The notes under the pieces were generated by a model. It was not told where the DNA came from and made no database searches. It saw only the letters and a program-made list of their open reading frames with translations. DNA of 64,000 bases from Nitrosomonas sp. GTDB lineage: Bacteria > Pseudomonadota > Gammaproteobacteria > Burkholderiales > Nitrosomonadaceae. Location: assembly GCA_020446045.1 (NCBI GenBank), contig JAGRFM010000004.1, positions 17,330 to 81,329 on the forward strand. Direction: 5' to 3'. Shown here one piece after another: positions 18,416 to 29,693 of the stretch. The position numbers and the translations under genes were made by a program. How positions within the stretch are numbered: the stretch's first letter is position 1; every line of letters starts with the position of its first letter.

Positions 18416-21400
18416 TGGCTGGTTTGTGTGGTTTGCGCTGTGGAACCCAGTAACTGGGTTTTTTCTTCGCGGTAGGTTTCGATGCTCAGGTTGCGGATTT
18501 TTGAGACGCGTCCGTCTTCGTTATGCACAAAGCCGACATGAGAAACATATGGTTCAATAATGTGGATTTTCTGCAAGGGTGTGACAATCAGCAATTGCAG
18601 ATTGAGTTGCTCGAACAGTTTCAACCCGTATTCGGCCGATTCGTCGGAGCCGCGCCCAAAGGCTTCGTCAATCACGACAAAACGAAACGAACGCGAACGG
18701 GCTTCACCCCATTCGAGACCGAACTGATATGCCAGACTGGCTGCCAAGATGGTGTACGCGAGTTTTTCCTTCTGACCGCCGGATTTTCCACCTGAATCGG
18801 AATAATGTTCATATTCGCTGTTATCCTCGCGCCAGCGTTCCGATGCGCCGAAAATAAACCAGTTGCGTACATCGCAGACTTTGTTGGTCCAGCGTTTGTC
18901 GAGTTCGGACAGTCCTTCACGGCCGCGGAAGCGCTCAATAATTTTTTTGACCTGAAGGAATTTGGATTCGGAATACTGTTCGTCCTCTGAGCCGGTCAGG
19001 GCGCCTTCGGTACACGCACGCAGTTCAGTCTGGAAATCACGGATATCGGCATCCTGGGTGATTTGCGCTTCGAGCTGGATATAGCGCCCGCTGTTGTAGT
19101 CGATATTGTTTAGCGAATGATTGATTTGTTCGATACGGTCGCGGATGGTTTCGCGCTCGCGGTGCAGCTGCGATTGAAAGTTGGCCACTTCGCGGATGGT
19201 GTTTTCGTTGAGCAGCTCCTTGAAACGCGCTTCGAAGCGCGGCAGGCCGTCAGCCAGTAATTCATTCAGCATTTCGCGGTAATTATTTGCCGATTCAACG
19301 GCGGCGTCGACTTCCTTGGTGTCGAGCGGATAGTTGTTGTTGTAATTACTCATGTCGCGGATGATACGTTCATGCAGCGATCTGATTTTACGGTCTTCCG
19401 CGTCAATTTTGTCCTGCAGCCATTTACGCAATTCCTGTTCGCGGTTGTCGCACGATTCCACAGTGAGTGTATGTTCGCCCAGCGCTTGTGTGCGTAGCGA
19501 TTCAATGGTGTTGAAATGTTCCTGGTGCGGTTCATTCTCCGGCATGGCCAGAAAATCCTGGGTTTCACCATGCAGGCTTTGTGCCTGTTCGATTTTTAAC
19601 TCGGTGCGATTGAGTTCTTTTTTGATGTCGTCAAAACGCAGTTCATTGGATTCACGATCCGTTTCAATTGTGTGCAGCTTTTGCGTCAATGTTTGCAGCA
19701 GATCGGAAGCCGATTTCAGTTTGTTCAATTCGTCGTGCAATGCTTCGATGCGCTGGATTAGCGGCTGCCAGTTGATGTCATTGTAATCCTGATAGACTTC
19801 AAGTTTGTTCAGCGCCTGTAGGGAAACGGTGATTTGTTTGAGCGTTTTGTCGATTTCGCTGATTGAACCGGCCAGGTCGGCAATTGCAGTTTCCAGTAGG
19901 CGGGCCTGATTTTCCAGTACGGTGATTTTGTCTTTATTGTCCCATCCCAGTACATAGCGGCTACGATCGTGAATAGCATGCCGGTCGTCCTTTTCATGCC
20001 GCTCTCCGGCTGCCTTGATTTGACCGCTGCGGGTAATGGCGCGTTTTTCACGACGAAACTGCTCCTGATTTTCACAGCAGGCCAGATCGAACCGATGCGC
20101 CAGTTCGGATTCAAGCCAGGCATAAAAGGGTGAATCGGGTTTAATGGACAGTTTGCGGGTTAACGAATGCGCATGTACTTCGGGCAGTGGGCGTACTTTA
20201 TTTTGCCATACCCGGTAATATACCAGGCGGCCCTTTAGATGCGTGGCATCCACCCAGGCAGCGATTTTGCCGTAATACCCATCGGGTACCAGCAGCGATA
20301 GGCCGAAATTGCGCAGCAGGCGTTCGGCGGCGCCTTCCCAGTCTTTTTCTGCTTCATGCACCTGAATGAGTTCGCCGGCAAAGGGAAATTCAGTCTCATC
20401 GACTGCCAGTGCCTGGCACAATGCGCTGCGGATGTTGACCTGCATTTGTTCGATATTGCTGCGGCGTTTTTTCAACGCGTCCAGTGTCTGTGTTAATTGC
20501 TGATGTTCTTCGCGTTTGATTCGGAATTGATAGTTGATTTCCTGGTGACGGTTTTGCAGTTCAGCTTGTTGTTGGTCCAATTGGCTTTGCCGGGTTTGCA
20601 ATTCAGTTTTCAGGTTGAGAAACGCATCTTCGCTATCCGGGAAAACCGCTTCAACAGTTTGCAGCAATTGAGCATAACTTTGCGCATTTAGCCGGCGCTT
20701 GGCGCTGTCCTGTCGGAGTTGTTCAATTTCATGTTGTAATCGGTCGATCCGGTCTCCGCCATTGTCGGCAATCTGCTGTTTCAGTTCGGATTCCTGTGAA
20801 CGTTGACTGCGTATGGTTTCATCCAGACGGGTAACTTTGGCTTGTTGTTTGACGAGTTCATTGTGCAACCGGTTAATCCGGTCGGTCACCAATGCCAGTT
20901 TTTGTGTGGAAAAATACGGTTTCAACGCTTCCCGGCAATGACGCAGGTTCAGTACTTGCGTACTGAGTACTGTATGTTGATCGCATTGGTCGACCAGCGG
21001 GGTGAGCCGTTCGATTTGCTGCTTGGCTTTCAGGACGGCCTCATGTGCACGGTTCAAATCGTCGAAGTGATCGATCAATGCCTTGATACGCGGTGCGGTA
21101 TCAAAAGGTTCGAGCATATGACTGCGCACGAAATCGGTAAGATTACCCACCGATTTCATTGAAACGGTCTGGTGGAACAGATCAAGCGCCTGTTCATTCG
21201 CGATACCGAAACGGCGGCGGAACCAGGCGCCATACGGCGGAAAACGGTCGAATACTTCAATACCCTGGCTGCGCAGACGTTTGCGCAGGGTATTCATGTC
21301 GCTGCCAAATTTGGAGAAATCATCGACAATCGTTAATGCCTGTTCCGCGCAGACGAAAAAACGTTCGGGTTGCCCTTGTATATCCTTGTGCCAGAAAACC

Positions 21401-21822
21401 TGCGCCAGCGTTACGGTTTGCCGGTAGCCCTGATTGTGAAATACGCCGAGAATGACCGAGTAACTGTTCTGGTCGCGCAAAGGAACCGGTTTGGCTTTGC
21501 CGGCAAGATCGTTACGTTCGGATTTGTAATAACCTTGCACATATGAGCGCAACGAGCGCTCCCTGTTCTCGGCGCCGGCCGCTTTGTTATAGGCCACGCG
21601 ATGCGCCGGCACCAGCAGTGTGGTAATCGCATCGACCAGTGTTGATTTGCCGGAACCGATGTCGCCGGTCAACAGCGCATTTTTGCCGTCCAGTTGCAAC
21701 GTCCATACCTGTTTGTCAAAAGTACCCCAGTTAAGCACTTCAAGGCGCTGCAGCCGAAATCCCGATAAATGTTCAGGATTGAAAATCAACGGTAGTGTGG
21801 GTTGCGCTTCAGTGTCCTGCAT
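18412..21822 (-). CDS. jetC: Wadjet subunit JetC (SMC/MukB-like ATPase)
   Basis: The 1136-residue protein has an N-terminal ATPase lobe with Walker A GDIGSGKS (53-60) and long coiled coils around a central hinge. The C-terminal lobe carries the ABC signature SGGKSGGQ (about 1010-1017) and Walker B VVIDEAF (about 1048-1054). It is the DNA-translocating motor of Wadjet and forms the complex with JetA and JetB. I use the ATG at 21822, which overlaps jetB by 14 bases. A longer frame reaching 21957 would begin with unconserved residues deep inside jetB. Confidence 0.92.
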   Translation of the reverse strand: MQDTEAQPTLPLIFNPEHLSGFRLQRLEVLNWGTFDKQVWTLQLDGKNALLTGDIGSGKSTLVDAITTLLVPAHRVAYNKAAGAENRERSLRSYVQGYYKSERNDLAGKAKPVPLRDQNSYSVILGVFHNQGYRQTVTLAQVFWHKDIQGQPERFFVCAEQALTIVDDFSKFGSDMNTLRKRLRSQGIEVFDRFPPYGAWFRRRFGIANEQALDLFHQTVSMKSVGNLTDFVRSHMLEPFDTAPRIKALIDHFDDLNRAHEAVLKAKQQIERLTPLVDQCDQHTVLSTQVLNLRHCREALKPYFSTQKLALVTDRINRLHNELVKQQAKVTRLDETIRSQRSQESELKQQIADNGGDRIDRLQHEIEQLRQDSAKRRLNAQSYAQLLQTVEAVFPDSEDAFLNLKTELQTRQSQLDQQQAELQNRHQEINYQFRIKREEHQQLTQTLDALKKRRSNIEQMQVNIRSALCQALAVDETEFPFAGELIQVHEAEKDWEGAAERLLRNFGLSLLVPDGYYGKIAAWVDATHLKGRLVYYRVWQNKVRPLPEVHAHSLTRKLSIKPDSPFYAWLESELAHRFDLACCENQEQFRREKRAITRSGQIKAAGERHEKDDRHAIHDRSRYVLGWDNKDKITVLENQARLLETAIADLAGSISEIDKTLKQITVSLQALNKLEVYQDYNDINWQPLIQRIEALHDELNKLKSASDLLQTLTQKLHTIETDRESNELRFDDIKKELNRTELKIEQAQSLHGETQDFLAMPENEPHQEHFNTIESLRTQALGEHTLTVESCDNREQELRKWLQDKIDAEDRKIRSLHERIIRDMSNYNNNYPLDTKEVDAAVESANNYREMLNELLADGLPRFEARFKELLNENTIREVANFQSQLHRERETIRDRIEQINHSLNNIDYNSGRYIQLEAQITQDADIRDFQTELRACTEGALTGSEDEQYSESKFLQVKKIIERFRGREGLSELDKRWTNKVCDVRNWFIFGASERWREDNSEYEHYSDSGGKSGGQKEKLAYTILAASLAYQFGLEWGEARSRSFRFVVIDEAFGRGSDESAEYGLKLFEQLNLQLLIVTPLQKIHIIEPYVSHVGFVHNEDGRVSKIRNLSIETYREEKTQLLGSTAQTTQTSQ

Positions 21823-22486
21823 TCGATTGTGATTCGGCCAGATGAGTTTGATAGTGTTCCAGTCTTTTATCAAGATCAGCAAGCCACTGTGCGTCGACAA
21901 ACGATTTGATAATACGACGGACTTCGTAATGTGGTGGGCCTGAATGATTGTCGGCATTCAGTTTGCGCAGAAACCCCAGTTCAATGACTTTATTGATATG
22001 CCTGTCCACCTGATCGGTGAGTTTTGCTTCATTACTGGTATTGGGCATAAATACCCGGATCAATTCGAGCATATCGTCACGGCTTAGAATCAGGCGTGTA
22101 TCGCCGCCGCCGGCATCGGTCTCTGCCAGTTTTTTGCGTAGCAGGGCAAGCAGCAGGCTGACCGGAAACGATAAGGGGCGGCGAGCGACCAGGCGTGGCA
22201 GGGTTTGGGTTGTGCCGGATGAACCACTTGAATCGCCTGAATTCCCATCATTCACGGATTCCAGCTGTCGGCTGCGCAAGAATGCATAGCCTTCCGCTTC
22301 GTCAAGGATCAGTTCCAGTCCCAATACGGCGACATAATCACGCACGCTGCTTTGCTGTGTGAGTAATTGATTCCAACGGCTGGTATCATCTTCCCGGTAA
22401 ACCACGGTTTTGAGTAATGTAATCAGCAAAATGGACAGTCCGTCCTGCAATGTAGCGCTATCTTCAGATATATCCATGGTTTTCAT
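21809..22486 (-). CDS. jetB: Wadjet subunit JetB (MukE-like, DUF4194)
   Basis: This 225-residue, winged-helix-rich protein is of the DUF4194 type, the MukE equivalent of the Wadjet SMC complex. It contains an acidic, Ser/Gly-rich linker (about 77-91) and [19 protein letters not shown], typical of the family. It overlaps jetA by 4 bases (ATGA) and jetC by 14, so all four jet genes are translationally chained. Confidence 0.88.
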   Translation of the reverse strand: MKTMDISEDSATLQDGLSILLITLLKTVVYREDDTSRWNQLLTQQSSVRDYVAVLGLELILDEAEGYAFLRSRQLESVNDGNSGDSSGSSGTTQTLPRLVARRPLSFPVSLLLALLRKKLAETDAGGGDTRLILSRDDMLELIRVFMPNTSNEAKLTDQVDRHINKVIELGFLRKLNADNHSGPPHYEVRRIIKSFVDAQWLADLDKRLEHYQTHLAESQSNAGH

Positions 22487-23964
22487 CCGGATAGATGACG
22501 CAAATAAATGATGCGGGGCAGGCTGGCGCTACGGAATTGACGAATACCGTCTTCTGCATGGCATTGCCAGCTTATTTTTTCTTCGACAGTCTCGTCAACA
22601 TGTATTGTAAACCCTTTGTTGACGGGTAATTCCAGATAAGCAATTAATTCTGCGAGTCCTTGCGTCAACGGGCGGATAATACACAACTCTCGCAATGTAA
22701 CCTGGTTTTTTTTCTGTAAGGACTGTCGGATATGGCGCGCAATCGCGGCTTTATCGATGACAAACTGGGTAAAAAGTTTGCTGGAATCCAACGATTCATC
22801 TCCTTGTATTAATGCGATCTGGGCAATCCTGGTTTTGATGGGCGGCTGATATAGGGTGCGTTCCATGGGCAAATCGATGTTAACTTTCAGATCGTCAATA
22901 ACACCGAATTCAGCGGGTACGGCGCTTGAAAAGAGTTGTTCGCGCATTGTCAGTGTCCGGTTTTCTATGTTGTGCAGCAAACCCATGATGCGCTTGTTTT
23001 CAAGCCAGGCCTGGTCGTCCAGAAATCTTCTGAGTTGTTGCGACAGCTGTGCAACCGTTCGTTGCGTATGCTCGCCAGCTTCAAGCCAGTCATAGTGAAT
23101 ACGGCGTGTGCGGCGATCCGGATTTAAAGCATCGACTGCGGGGATCGCCATGACTTGTTCGAGCATCTGGCTGAATTCGGATTGCCGTTGCTGAGACATC
23201 AAAAAATCCCAGAATGCCCGGAAGCTGCTGCCCTGATCGGAATCCGCAATGGCATCGCGTTCACCCATAATGGTTTCCAGCAGATCGCCCTTGTTGCCAC
23301 TCCACTGGGTGATTTGCTCCCGGACGCTACGATCCAGCTGGCGGAAATTGTATTCCACCTCGCGAAAATCGGATAGCAGTTCACGGGCTTGCTGACTGAA
23401 TTGCATAAAACGGTCTTTGAGGGCGGTGTCATCGAGCAGGCTGACATTGCCCTGTGCCACCTGAGCAATTTCAGCGTCGATTTCTGCGCGGCGTTTTTGC
23501 AGTTCCTGCAGGCGCTGTTCAGGATTAGTGGTACTGCCCTGGCTGATCTGGCGCAACAGATCAAAGAGGATGAGTAGGCGCGATTCGGTTCCGACAAAAC
23601 TGCGTTGGCTCAGGGATTCCAGCCAGGTAATGGTTTTCTCGCTGGCCGGAGTCAGGTCAAAATAAGCCTCATCCGAATCCTGACGGTAGAATTTTCGTAA
23701 CCAGCCTTTTTCAGGGGCTGCCCAATCGTTCAAATATTCAAGTGCAGATTTAGGGAATCTATTGTCCTCGTCGGTTTCCCGGATTGAGAAGAGTTCATCT
23801 TCCAGCGCTTCGACCAGATCGGCTTGAGCTATGATGCGTACATTGCTTTCGATAAAGGTTTGATAAAAAAAGCTGACAATCAACGGCGCATACGGACTGT
23901 TAAGCAGACGCCAGGCGGGGTGTCTTTGACGTAAGATGTCCAGTGTTTGAAAGTTTAGCGCCAT
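22483..23964 (-). CDS. jetA: Wadjet subunit JetA (MukF-like, DUF3375)
   Basis: The protein is 493 residues when started at the ATG at 23964, where the conserved DUF3375 beginning (LDILRQRHPAWRLL) follows at once. A start at 24003 would add 13 residues. It has an N-terminal winged-helix part, a helical middle and a C-terminal domain with GFTIHVDETVEEKISW. It is the kleisin-like subunit joining JetB and the JetC heads. The gene begins 64 bases after the purD stop on the same strand with no hairpin terminator between them, so it may be read from the purine operon. Confidence 0.88.
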   Translation of the reverse strand: MALNFQTLDILRQRHPAWRLLNSPYAPLIVSFFYQTFIESNVRIIAQADLVEALEDELFSIRETDEDNRFPKSALEYLNDWAAPEKGWLRKFYRQDSDEAYFDLTPASEKTITWLESLSQRSFVGTESRLLILFDLLRQISQGSTTNPEQRLQELQKRRAEIDAEIAQVAQGNVSLLDDTALKDRFMQFSQQARELLSDFREVEYNFRQLDRSVREQITQWSGNKGDLLETIMGERDAIADSDQGSSFRAFWDFLMSQQRQSEFSQMLEQVMAIPAVDALNPDRRTRRIHYDWLEAGEHTQRTVAQLSQQLRRFLDDQAWLENKRIMGLLHNIENRTLTMREQLFSSAVPAEFGVIDDLKVNIDLPMERTLYQPPIKTRIAQIALIQGDESLDSSKLFTQFVIDKAAIARHIRQSLQKKNQVTLRELCIIRPLTQGLAELIAYLELPVNKGFTIHVDETVEEKISWQCHAEDGIRQFRSASLPRIIYLRHLSG

Positions 23965-24028
23965 AAAATTGCAAAACCAATAAAGAATACTATGATGATG
24001 CAAAAGTAACCGAAGATGAACAGTTTTT

Positions 24029-25348
24029 TTACTTGGATTGATGAATATACTCTATACCCTGATAACCGATGTCATGGCGCATGTGAGCACCTCGAAATTC
24101 GATTTGTCCGGCTATTTCATACGCATTTTGCTGGGCAATTTTCAAACTGTCGCCTAAAGCGGTAACGCAAAGCACTCGCCCGCCGGAAGTGACCAATTTG
24201 TGAGCTTGTTCATTATTTTCATCAGTCAAGACGGTTCCTGAATGAAAAATATGAAAATCTTCACCGGCATTATGATGTTCCATCAATTCAGCCAGTCCGG
24301 TAATGGCATCGCCTTTGACCGGACTCTCAGGATACCCCTCGGCGGCCATAACAACACCGAGTGCAATACGCCGGTCCCATTCGGTTTCACTTTGATCCAA
24401 AGTGCCGTTCAGGGCATGTTCTATCAGTACCGATAAATCACTTTTCAGCCGCAGCATGATGGGCTGCGTTTCCGGGTCGCCCATGCGGCAATTGAATTCC
24501 AGTACTTTCACCTGCCTATCCGGCGTTATCATTAAGCCGGCGTAGAGGAAGCCGGTATACGGCGTATCTTCTTGTGTCATGCCTTGAATAACCGGATAAA
24601 TGACTTCACGCATGATTTGCGCATGCTGACCGGGTGATATAAACGGTGTCGGTGAATAAGCGCCCATGCCGCCGGTATTGGGGCCGGTATCGCCGTCGTT
24701 CAGACGTTTGTGATCCTGGCTGGTAGCGAGCGGTAAAACATGTTGCCCGTCGGACATGACGATAAAGCTGACTTCGATACCTTGCAGAAATTCCTCAATA
24801 ATGACTTCGGATCCGGCAGTGCCAAAACGGTGTTCGACCAGGATATCGTCAATCGCAGCATGGGCTTCTGCTAAAGACATGGCAACGATGACGCCTTTAC
24901 CCGCAGCCAAACCACTGGCTTTGATGACAATCGGCGCGCCTTGCTGGTCAATATACTGATGCGCTGCTTCCGCCTCGGTGAAGCTTGCATAAGCTGCAGT
25001 CGGAATGTTATGCCGCTGCATGAAGTCTTTGGCAAAACTTTTGGAGATTTCCAGTTGTGCCGCTTTCTGACCGGGGCCGAAGATTTTCAGTTCATGAGCT
25101 TGAAAAGCATCAACAATACCTTCTGCTAGTGGCGCTTCCGGCCCAACCACAGTAAATGCGATGGTTTCTTTTTTTACAAATTCAATCAGGTCGGGAATAG
25201 CGGTAATAGCAATATTTTCCAGGCCATGTTCTTGTGCCGTTCCGGCATTGCCGGGCGCGACAAAAACTTTTTGAACACGCGGTGACTGGATAAGTTTCCA
25301 GGCTATGGCATGTTCTCTGCCGCCGCTACCGATAACCAATAATTTCAT
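24029..25348 (-). CDS. purD: Phosphoribosylamine-glycine ligase
   Basis: This 439-residue ATP-grasp enzyme makes glycinamide ribonucleotide in purine synthesis. It has the N-terminal KLLVIGSGGREHAIAWKL motif and the conserved block KVLEFNCRMGDPETQP. The ATG at 25348 is preferred over the TTG two codons upstream. It follows purH by 13 bases in the classical dusB-fis-purH-purD order. In related bacteria another housekeeping gene usually follows purD; here the Wadjet operon does. Confidence 0.95.
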   Translation of the reverse strand: MKLLVIGSGGREHAIAWKLIQSPRVQKVFVAPGNAGTAQEHGLENIAITAIPDLIEFVKKETIAFTVVGPEAPLAEGIVDAFQAHELKIFGPGQKAAQLEISKSFAKDFMQRHNIPTAAYASFTEAEAAHQYIDQQGAPIVIKASGLAAGKGVIVAMSLAEAHAAIDDILVEHRFGTAGSEVIIEEFLQGIEVSFIVMSDGQHVLPLATSQDHKRLNDGDTGPNTGGMGAYSPTPFISPGQHAQIMREVIYPVIQGMTQEDTPYTGFLYAGLMITPDRQVKVLEFNCRMGDPETQPIMLRLKSDLSVLIEHALNGTLDQSETEWDRRIALGVVMAAEGYPESPVKGDAITGLAELMEHHNAGEDFHIFHSGTVLTDENNEQAHKLVTSGGRVLCVTALGDSLKIAQQNAYEIAGQIEFRGAHMRHDIGYQGIEYIHQSK

Positions 25349-25361
25349 CGTCAATCTAAAA

Positions 25362-26921
25362 TCAGTGTCTGAAATGCCGTACGCCGGTGAAGACCATAGT
25401 CACATCCTGTTCGTCTGCGGCGGCTATGACTTCAGCGTCGCGTATACTGCCGCCGGGCTGAATGACAGCCCGTGCACCGGCTTGTACAACAACGTCAAGT
25501 CCGTCGCGGAACGGGAAAAAAGCATCCGATGCCACCACAGAATCCGTTAAATCAAATCCGGCTTCCTTGGCTTTAATTGTTGCAATTTTAGCACTGTCGA
25601 CACGGCTCATTTGACCGGCGCCAATACCTAAGGTCTGATTGTTACGGCAAAACACAATCGTGTTGGATTTGACAAATTTCGCCACACGCCAGGCAAACAG
25701 CAGATCCTCCATTTGTTGTCCGGTTGGCTTTTTCTGCGTGACTACCTTGAGTTCGTTGCGGGCAATATTGTAATGGTCCGGTGTTTGTACCAGCAAACCG
25801 CCACCGATGCGTTTCAGATCAAATGCGTTGCTGCCTTGTTCCAGTGGCAGAGCCAGAACCCGGATATTGCGCTTTTGTGCGAGTAAAGTCTGGGCTTCAT
25901 CAGAAATATCGGGAGCGATGATCACTTCAACAAACTGATTCAGTACCGCAGCAGCCGTTTCGGCATCGAGTATCCTGTTAAACGCGATAATACCGCCGAA
26001 TGCAGAGGTTGAGTCGGTTGCAAATGCACGTTGATACGCATCGTGTATCGTATCAGCAGCGGCAACACCACAGGGGTTGGCGTGTTTGATAATAACGCAG
26101 GCCGGATTTTCGAAAGACTTGACACATTCCCAGGCAGCGTCGGTATCGGCAATGTTGTTGTACGACAGTTCTTTGCCCTGAATTTGCCGGTAATTCGCCA
26201 GGCCACCCGGAACGGATTCAATATCGCGGTAAAATGCCGCTTTCTGGTGCGGGTTTTCACCATAGCGCAAGTGTTGCAACAGATTGAAATTAGCATTGAA
26301 TACTGTCGGAAAGTCATCGCGGTTGCCATCATCGTTAATTGCAGTTAAATAATTGCTAATGGCACTGTCATAAACCGCAGTATGCGAAAATGCTTTACAG
26401 GCAAATTTGAAACGGTTGGCCAGACTGACTTTTCCCTGATTGGCGGTAATTTCATCGAGCAGCTGCGGGTAATCTGTCGGATCGGTGATGACAGTGACTT
26501 TTTTATAGTTTTTGGCAGCGGCGCGCACCATGGTAGGGCCACCGATATCAATATTTTCTATGGCTTCTTCCAGACTGCAATCCGGTTTGGCGACAGTCTG
26601 TGAGAAAGGGTAGAGATTGACGACAACCAATTCGATATCGTTGATGCCGGCTTTTTCCATTGCAGCGGTGTGTTTGGGTGAGTCGTTGCGTGCCAGAATT
26701 CCGGCATGTACTTTCGGGTGCAGCGTTTTGACGCGCCCGTCGAGCATTTCGGGAAAACCGGTGTAATCGCTGATTTCTATTACCGGAATTGCGTTTTGTT
26801 GCAGTAAACGGGCTGTGCCGCCTGTCGAGATAATGGTGATGCCGGATTGATGCAGCGCTTGTGCCAGATCTATTACCCCGGTTTTATCGGAAACACTGAT
26901 TAGTGCCTGTTTAATGGCCAT
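25362..26921 (-). CDS. purH: Bifunctional AICAR formyltransferase / IMP cyclohydrolase
   Basis: The 519-residue protein has the full length of PurH. The N-terminal IMP cyclohydrolase domain (MGS-like fold, about 1-195) begins [17 protein letters not shown]. The C-terminal AICAR transformylase domain contains the conserved KHANPCG stretch, whose His is catalytic in the family. It carries out the last two steps to IMP. It lies 1 base from fis and is followed by purD, so it is part of one operon. Confidence 0.96.
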   Translation of the reverse strand: MAIKQALISVSDKTGVIDLAQALHQSGITIISTGGTARLLQQNAIPVIEISDYTGFPEMLDGRVKTLHPKVHAGILARNDSPKHTAAMEKAGINDIELVVVNLYPFSQTVAKPDCSLEEAIENIDIGGPTMVRAAAKNYKKVTVITDPTDYPQLLDEITANQGKVSLANRFKFACKAFSHTAVYDSAISNYLTAINDDGNRDDFPTVFNANFNLLQHLRYGENPHQKAAFYRDIESVPGGLANYRQIQGKELSYNNIADTDAAWECVKSFENPACVIIKHANPCGVAAADTIHDAYQRAFATDSTSAFGGIIAFNRILDAETAAAVLNQFVEVIIAPDISDEAQTLLAQKRNIRVLALPLEQGSNAFDLKRIGGGLLVQTPDHYNIARNELKVVTQKKPTGQQMEDLLFAWRVAKFVKSNTIVFCRNNQTLGIGAGQMSRVDSAKIATIKAKEAGFDLTDSVVASDAFFPFRDGLDVVVQAGARAVIQPGGSIRDAEVIAAADEQDVTMVFTGVRHFRH

Positions 26922-26922
26922 A

Positions 26923-27171
26923 CTATTCCTTATTGATTTGATACCGTTTTATTTTCTGCCGTAATGTGTTTCGGTTGATGCCAAGCAGTTCGGCTGCCAG
27001 CGTCTGATTACCTTGTGTATGTTGTAAAACGACTTCGATGAGTGGTTTTTCAACGCTGAGAATAACCATATCATGGATGCAGACTGGTTTTTCACCGTCC
27101 AGATCATTCAAATATTTGTTGACGGAGTTACGTACACAGCATGCAATTTCATTTTCATTGATTGTATTCAT
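26923..27171 (-). CDS. fis: DNA-binding protein Fis
   Basis: The 82-residue protein carries the Fis-type helix-turn-helix at its C-terminus ([20 protein letters not shown]). Fis bends DNA and regulates growth-linked genes. It overlaps dusB by 4 bases, the usual dusB-fis arrangement. It is somewhat shorter than the 98-residue E. coli protein, with a reduced N-terminal arm, as is common in betaproteobacteria. Confidence 0.92.
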   Translation of the reverse strand: MNTINENEIACCVRNSVNKYLNDLDGEKPVCIHDMVILSVEKPLIEVVLQHTQGNQTLAAELLGINRNTLRQKIKRYQINKE

Positions 27172-28184
27172 ACAGTAACAACCTTCTCTTCCTGAATGTA
27201 ATGTAAATGTGGGTTGTAATCAGCCAGCTGAGTAAAGAAATCATGGGTTGCATCAAGCTGTTCTTCACACGCTTGCAACTGGTTCATTCTGTGCCGGAAT
27301 CCGGCCGAGCCTGCCAACCCTTTGGTGTACCACGAGATATGCTTGCGTGCGATGCGTACACCAGAATATTCTCCATAAAATGCATATAAATCATGTAAAT
27401 GATCGACTAGTACAGTATGTATTTCGCGCACTTCAGGTGGTGGCAGATGGCTGCCGGTATTCAGATAATGCTCGATTTCTCTGAAAATCCAGGGCCTGCC
27501 TTGTGCAGCGCGGCCTATCATGACGGCATCGGCATTGGTGTAGTCTAACACCTGTTTGGCTCTTTCAGGCGTAGTAATGTCGCCATTGGCAATGACCGGA
27601 ATACTAACGGCGGCTTTAACGCTGGCGATAGTCTCGTATTCGGCTTCGCCGCGATAAGCACAGGCACGTGTGCGGCCATGAATGGCTAATGCTTTTATTC
27701 CTGAATTTTCGGCAATTCTGGCAACGGTTAAGGCATTTTTGTTTTGTTGATCCCAACCGGTTCTGATTTTAAGCGTTACGGGCGTATCGACAGCGCTGAC
27801 CACGGAAGTGAGTATCTTTTCAACCAGTCTTTCATTCTTTAATAATGCTGAGCCGGCCATGACATTGCATATTTTTTTGGCTGGACACCCCATGTTGATA
27901 TCGATAATCTGAGCGCCCTGATCTACATTGTGCCTGGCAGCAGCTGCTAGCATGTTTGGATCAGCGCCTGCTATCTGAACGGATATGGGCGATACTTCGC
28001 CATCATGGTTGGCGCGGCGCTGTGTTTTTTTCGAACCCCAAAGTAGTGAGTTGCTGGCAACCATTTCTGAAACGGCCATACCTGCTCCCATTTTTTTGCA
28101 TAACTGTCTGAAGGTGCGGTCGGTAACACCGGCCATGGGGGCGACGATCAGTTTGTTTTTTAGCGTGTGATTACCGATTTGCAT
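27168..28184 (-). CDS. dusB: tRNA-dihydrouridine synthase B
   Basis: This 338-residue FMN-dependent enzyme has the family start VAPMAGVTDRTFRQLCKKMG and the block INMGCPAKK, whose Cys is the catalytic residue. It reduces uridine in the tRNA D-loop. It heads the dusB-fis-purH-purD operon. The promoter should be in the 274-base gap above it, where I could not identify a clear -35/-10 pair. Confidence 0.94.
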   Translation of the reverse strand: MQIGNHTLKNKLIVAPMAGVTDRTFRQLCKKMGAGMAVSEMVASNSLLWGSKKTQRRANHDGEVSPISVQIAGADPNMLAAAARHNVDQGAQIIDINMGCPAKKICNVMAGSALLKNERLVEKILTSVVSAVDTPVTLKIRTGWDQQNKNALTVARIAENSGIKALAIHGRTRACAYRGEAEYETIASVKAAVSIPVIANGDITTPERAKQVLDYTNADAVMIGRAAQGRPWIFREIEHYLNTGSHLPPPEVREIHTVLVDHLHDLYAFYGEYSGVRIARKHISWYTKGLAGSAGFRHRMNQLQACEEQLDATHDFFTQLADYNPHLHYIQEEKVVTV

Positions 28185-28384
28185 GTAAATCTGTTGTTTT
28201 CAGGATAAAAAATAACAATTGAAGATGATGCGCAAAACTGATTCAGGAAAATTAAGTACGATCCAGGTCTCTTATTTCCATGCTGCTGAAGTGCTTTATA
28301 TTTCCTAGACTGCAAAAGACATATTATATAAAGATAATTTTTATATGCGTAAGAAATTTGTGTAATTATTAATTAGGGGGTGTT

Positions 28385-28450
28385 AACAATGACTGAACTG
28401 TTGCTACTGAAACTCATTTCAGGAGCAACCAAAATAAATCACTCATTGTT
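28385..28450. terminator. Nested inverted repeat between ubiH and dusB
   Basis: An inner stem at 28400-28429 pairs 12 of 13 positions around a 5-base loop. An outer 8-bp pair (aacaatga at 28385-28392, tcattgtt at 28443-28450) encloses it. It lies 9 bases beyond the ubiH stop on the minus strand, fitting a transcript end. There is no following U-run, so it may instead be a folded 3' end or a small palindromic element. Confidence 0.45.
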
Positions 28451-28458
28451 CACACTTC

Positions 28459-29631
28459 CTAGCCTCTTGCGCCAAAAATCATACGCCGCGCTACAAACCG
28501 TTTGATGGGCGGTAAGTTATCCAGAAGTGTAAGTCCGGTGCCGCAGAGATGTTGCAATAGTGGATTATCGTTGGAAAACAATTTGATGAGTGAATCGGTA
28601 AAGAGTCGTCCACCATTACTGTCCATGCGGCGATTTTCCCGGTAGCGTTGCAACATCGCTGGTGTGCCAATTTCTTTGTTTTCAGTTAAGGTATCCTGAA
28701 TGATTTGTGCGAGCTCGTAGGTGTCTCTGAGTCCAAGATTAAAGCCCTGACCTGCAACAGGGTGCAGGGTTTGAGCAGCATTGCCAATCAATGCAATGCG
28801 TTGCGATGTAGTGGGTTTTGCGTATTTGAGTGCTAAAGGAAAACCGGAGCGTTTTCCCGCATGAACGAATTGACCTAACCGGTCTCCAAAGTGACTATGC
28901 AGCCGCGTGAGAAATTGCTCTTCGTTTAACGCGAGAATTTCTTTGGCTGCCTCGGCGGGGGCTGTCCATACCAAGGCAAAATGATTGCCGGATGGGAGTA
29001 AAGCGATCGGCCCTTCCGATGTAAAACGTTCATAAGCGATCCCCGTTTGTTGTGTTTCAGCCTGTACATTGGCGGCAATCGCCCATTGATTGTATTCGTT
29101 GATATGGTAAGTGATATCTTCAATCTGGCTGCCGAGTCGACCCCCATCGGAAAGGACTAGCAATTTGGCCGAAATCTTTTTTTCTGTACCGTGATGGGTG
29201 TAGCTGACATGACCCAATTGTTCATCCGTTGAAAAATGTTGAACAACTGCACCGGTTTGATAATCGATGTCGCTTTCCACCGTGACATCGTAAAGTGCCC
29301 GAAACAGATCATGATAGTTGACGACGTAGCCCAAAACAGGAACGCCTGCATCTTTGGTGGTCAATACGGAACGTCCGAAGTAGCCCTTGTTTGAAATATG
29401 GATGGTTTTGATTGGCGTGAATTGTGGAAGTCTTTGCCAAGCGCCCAGGCGGTTCAAAATAAGGTGACTGCCATGCGATAAAGCCAGTGGTCGAATATCG
29501 TCCACTTTGTCAGGTAAACCACGTGCTTCAAGCAGAAGAACTGACAGATTATTGTCGCGAAGGGCAAGTGCCAACGCCATACCGACCGGACCGCCACCTA
29601 TAATTGCTATGTCGTAATTTACTGCGTTCAT
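28459..29631 (-). CDS. ubiH: UbiH/UbiF-family FAD-dependent ubiquinone biosynthesis hydroxylase
   Basis: This 390-residue flavoprotein monooxygenase has an N-terminal FAD motif (IIGGGPVGMALALAL) and the second FAD motif RIALIGNAAQTLHPVAGQGFN. The family hydroxylates the ring in aerobic ubiquinone synthesis. It cannot be told from sequence whether the target is C6 (UbiH) or another position; the symbol is the best general guess. ubiX is in the same window but not adjacent. Confidence 0.82.
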   Translation of the reverse strand: MNAVNYDIAIIGGGPVGMALALALRDNNLSVLLLEARGLPDKVDDIRPLALSHGSHLILNRLGAWQRLPQFTPIKTIHISNKGYFGRSVLTTKDAGVPVLGYVVNYHDLFRALYDVTVESDIDYQTGAVVQHFSTDEQLGHVSYTHHGTEKKISAKLLVLSDGGRLGSQIEDITYHINEYNQWAIAANVQAETQQTGIAYERFTSEGPIALLPSGNHFALVWTAPAEAAKEILALNEEQFLTRLHSHFGDRLGQFVHAGKRSGFPLALKYAKPTTSQRIALIGNAAQTLHPVAGQGFNLGLRDTYELAQIIQDTLTENKEIGTPAMLQRYRENRRMDSNGGRLFTDSLIKLFSNDNPLLQHLCGTGLTLLDNLPPIKRFVARRMIFGARG

Positions 29632-29693
29632 GGATAGTGTTTATCAAAATTTCAGTCAGTATTTGGCAAAGTGCTTTTTGTGCCGACCTGAAA

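Noticed and set aside
21823-21957. Upstream extension of jetC
   Set aside because: The extra 45 residues lie inside jetB and are unlike SMC N-termini; the ATG at 21822 fits better.
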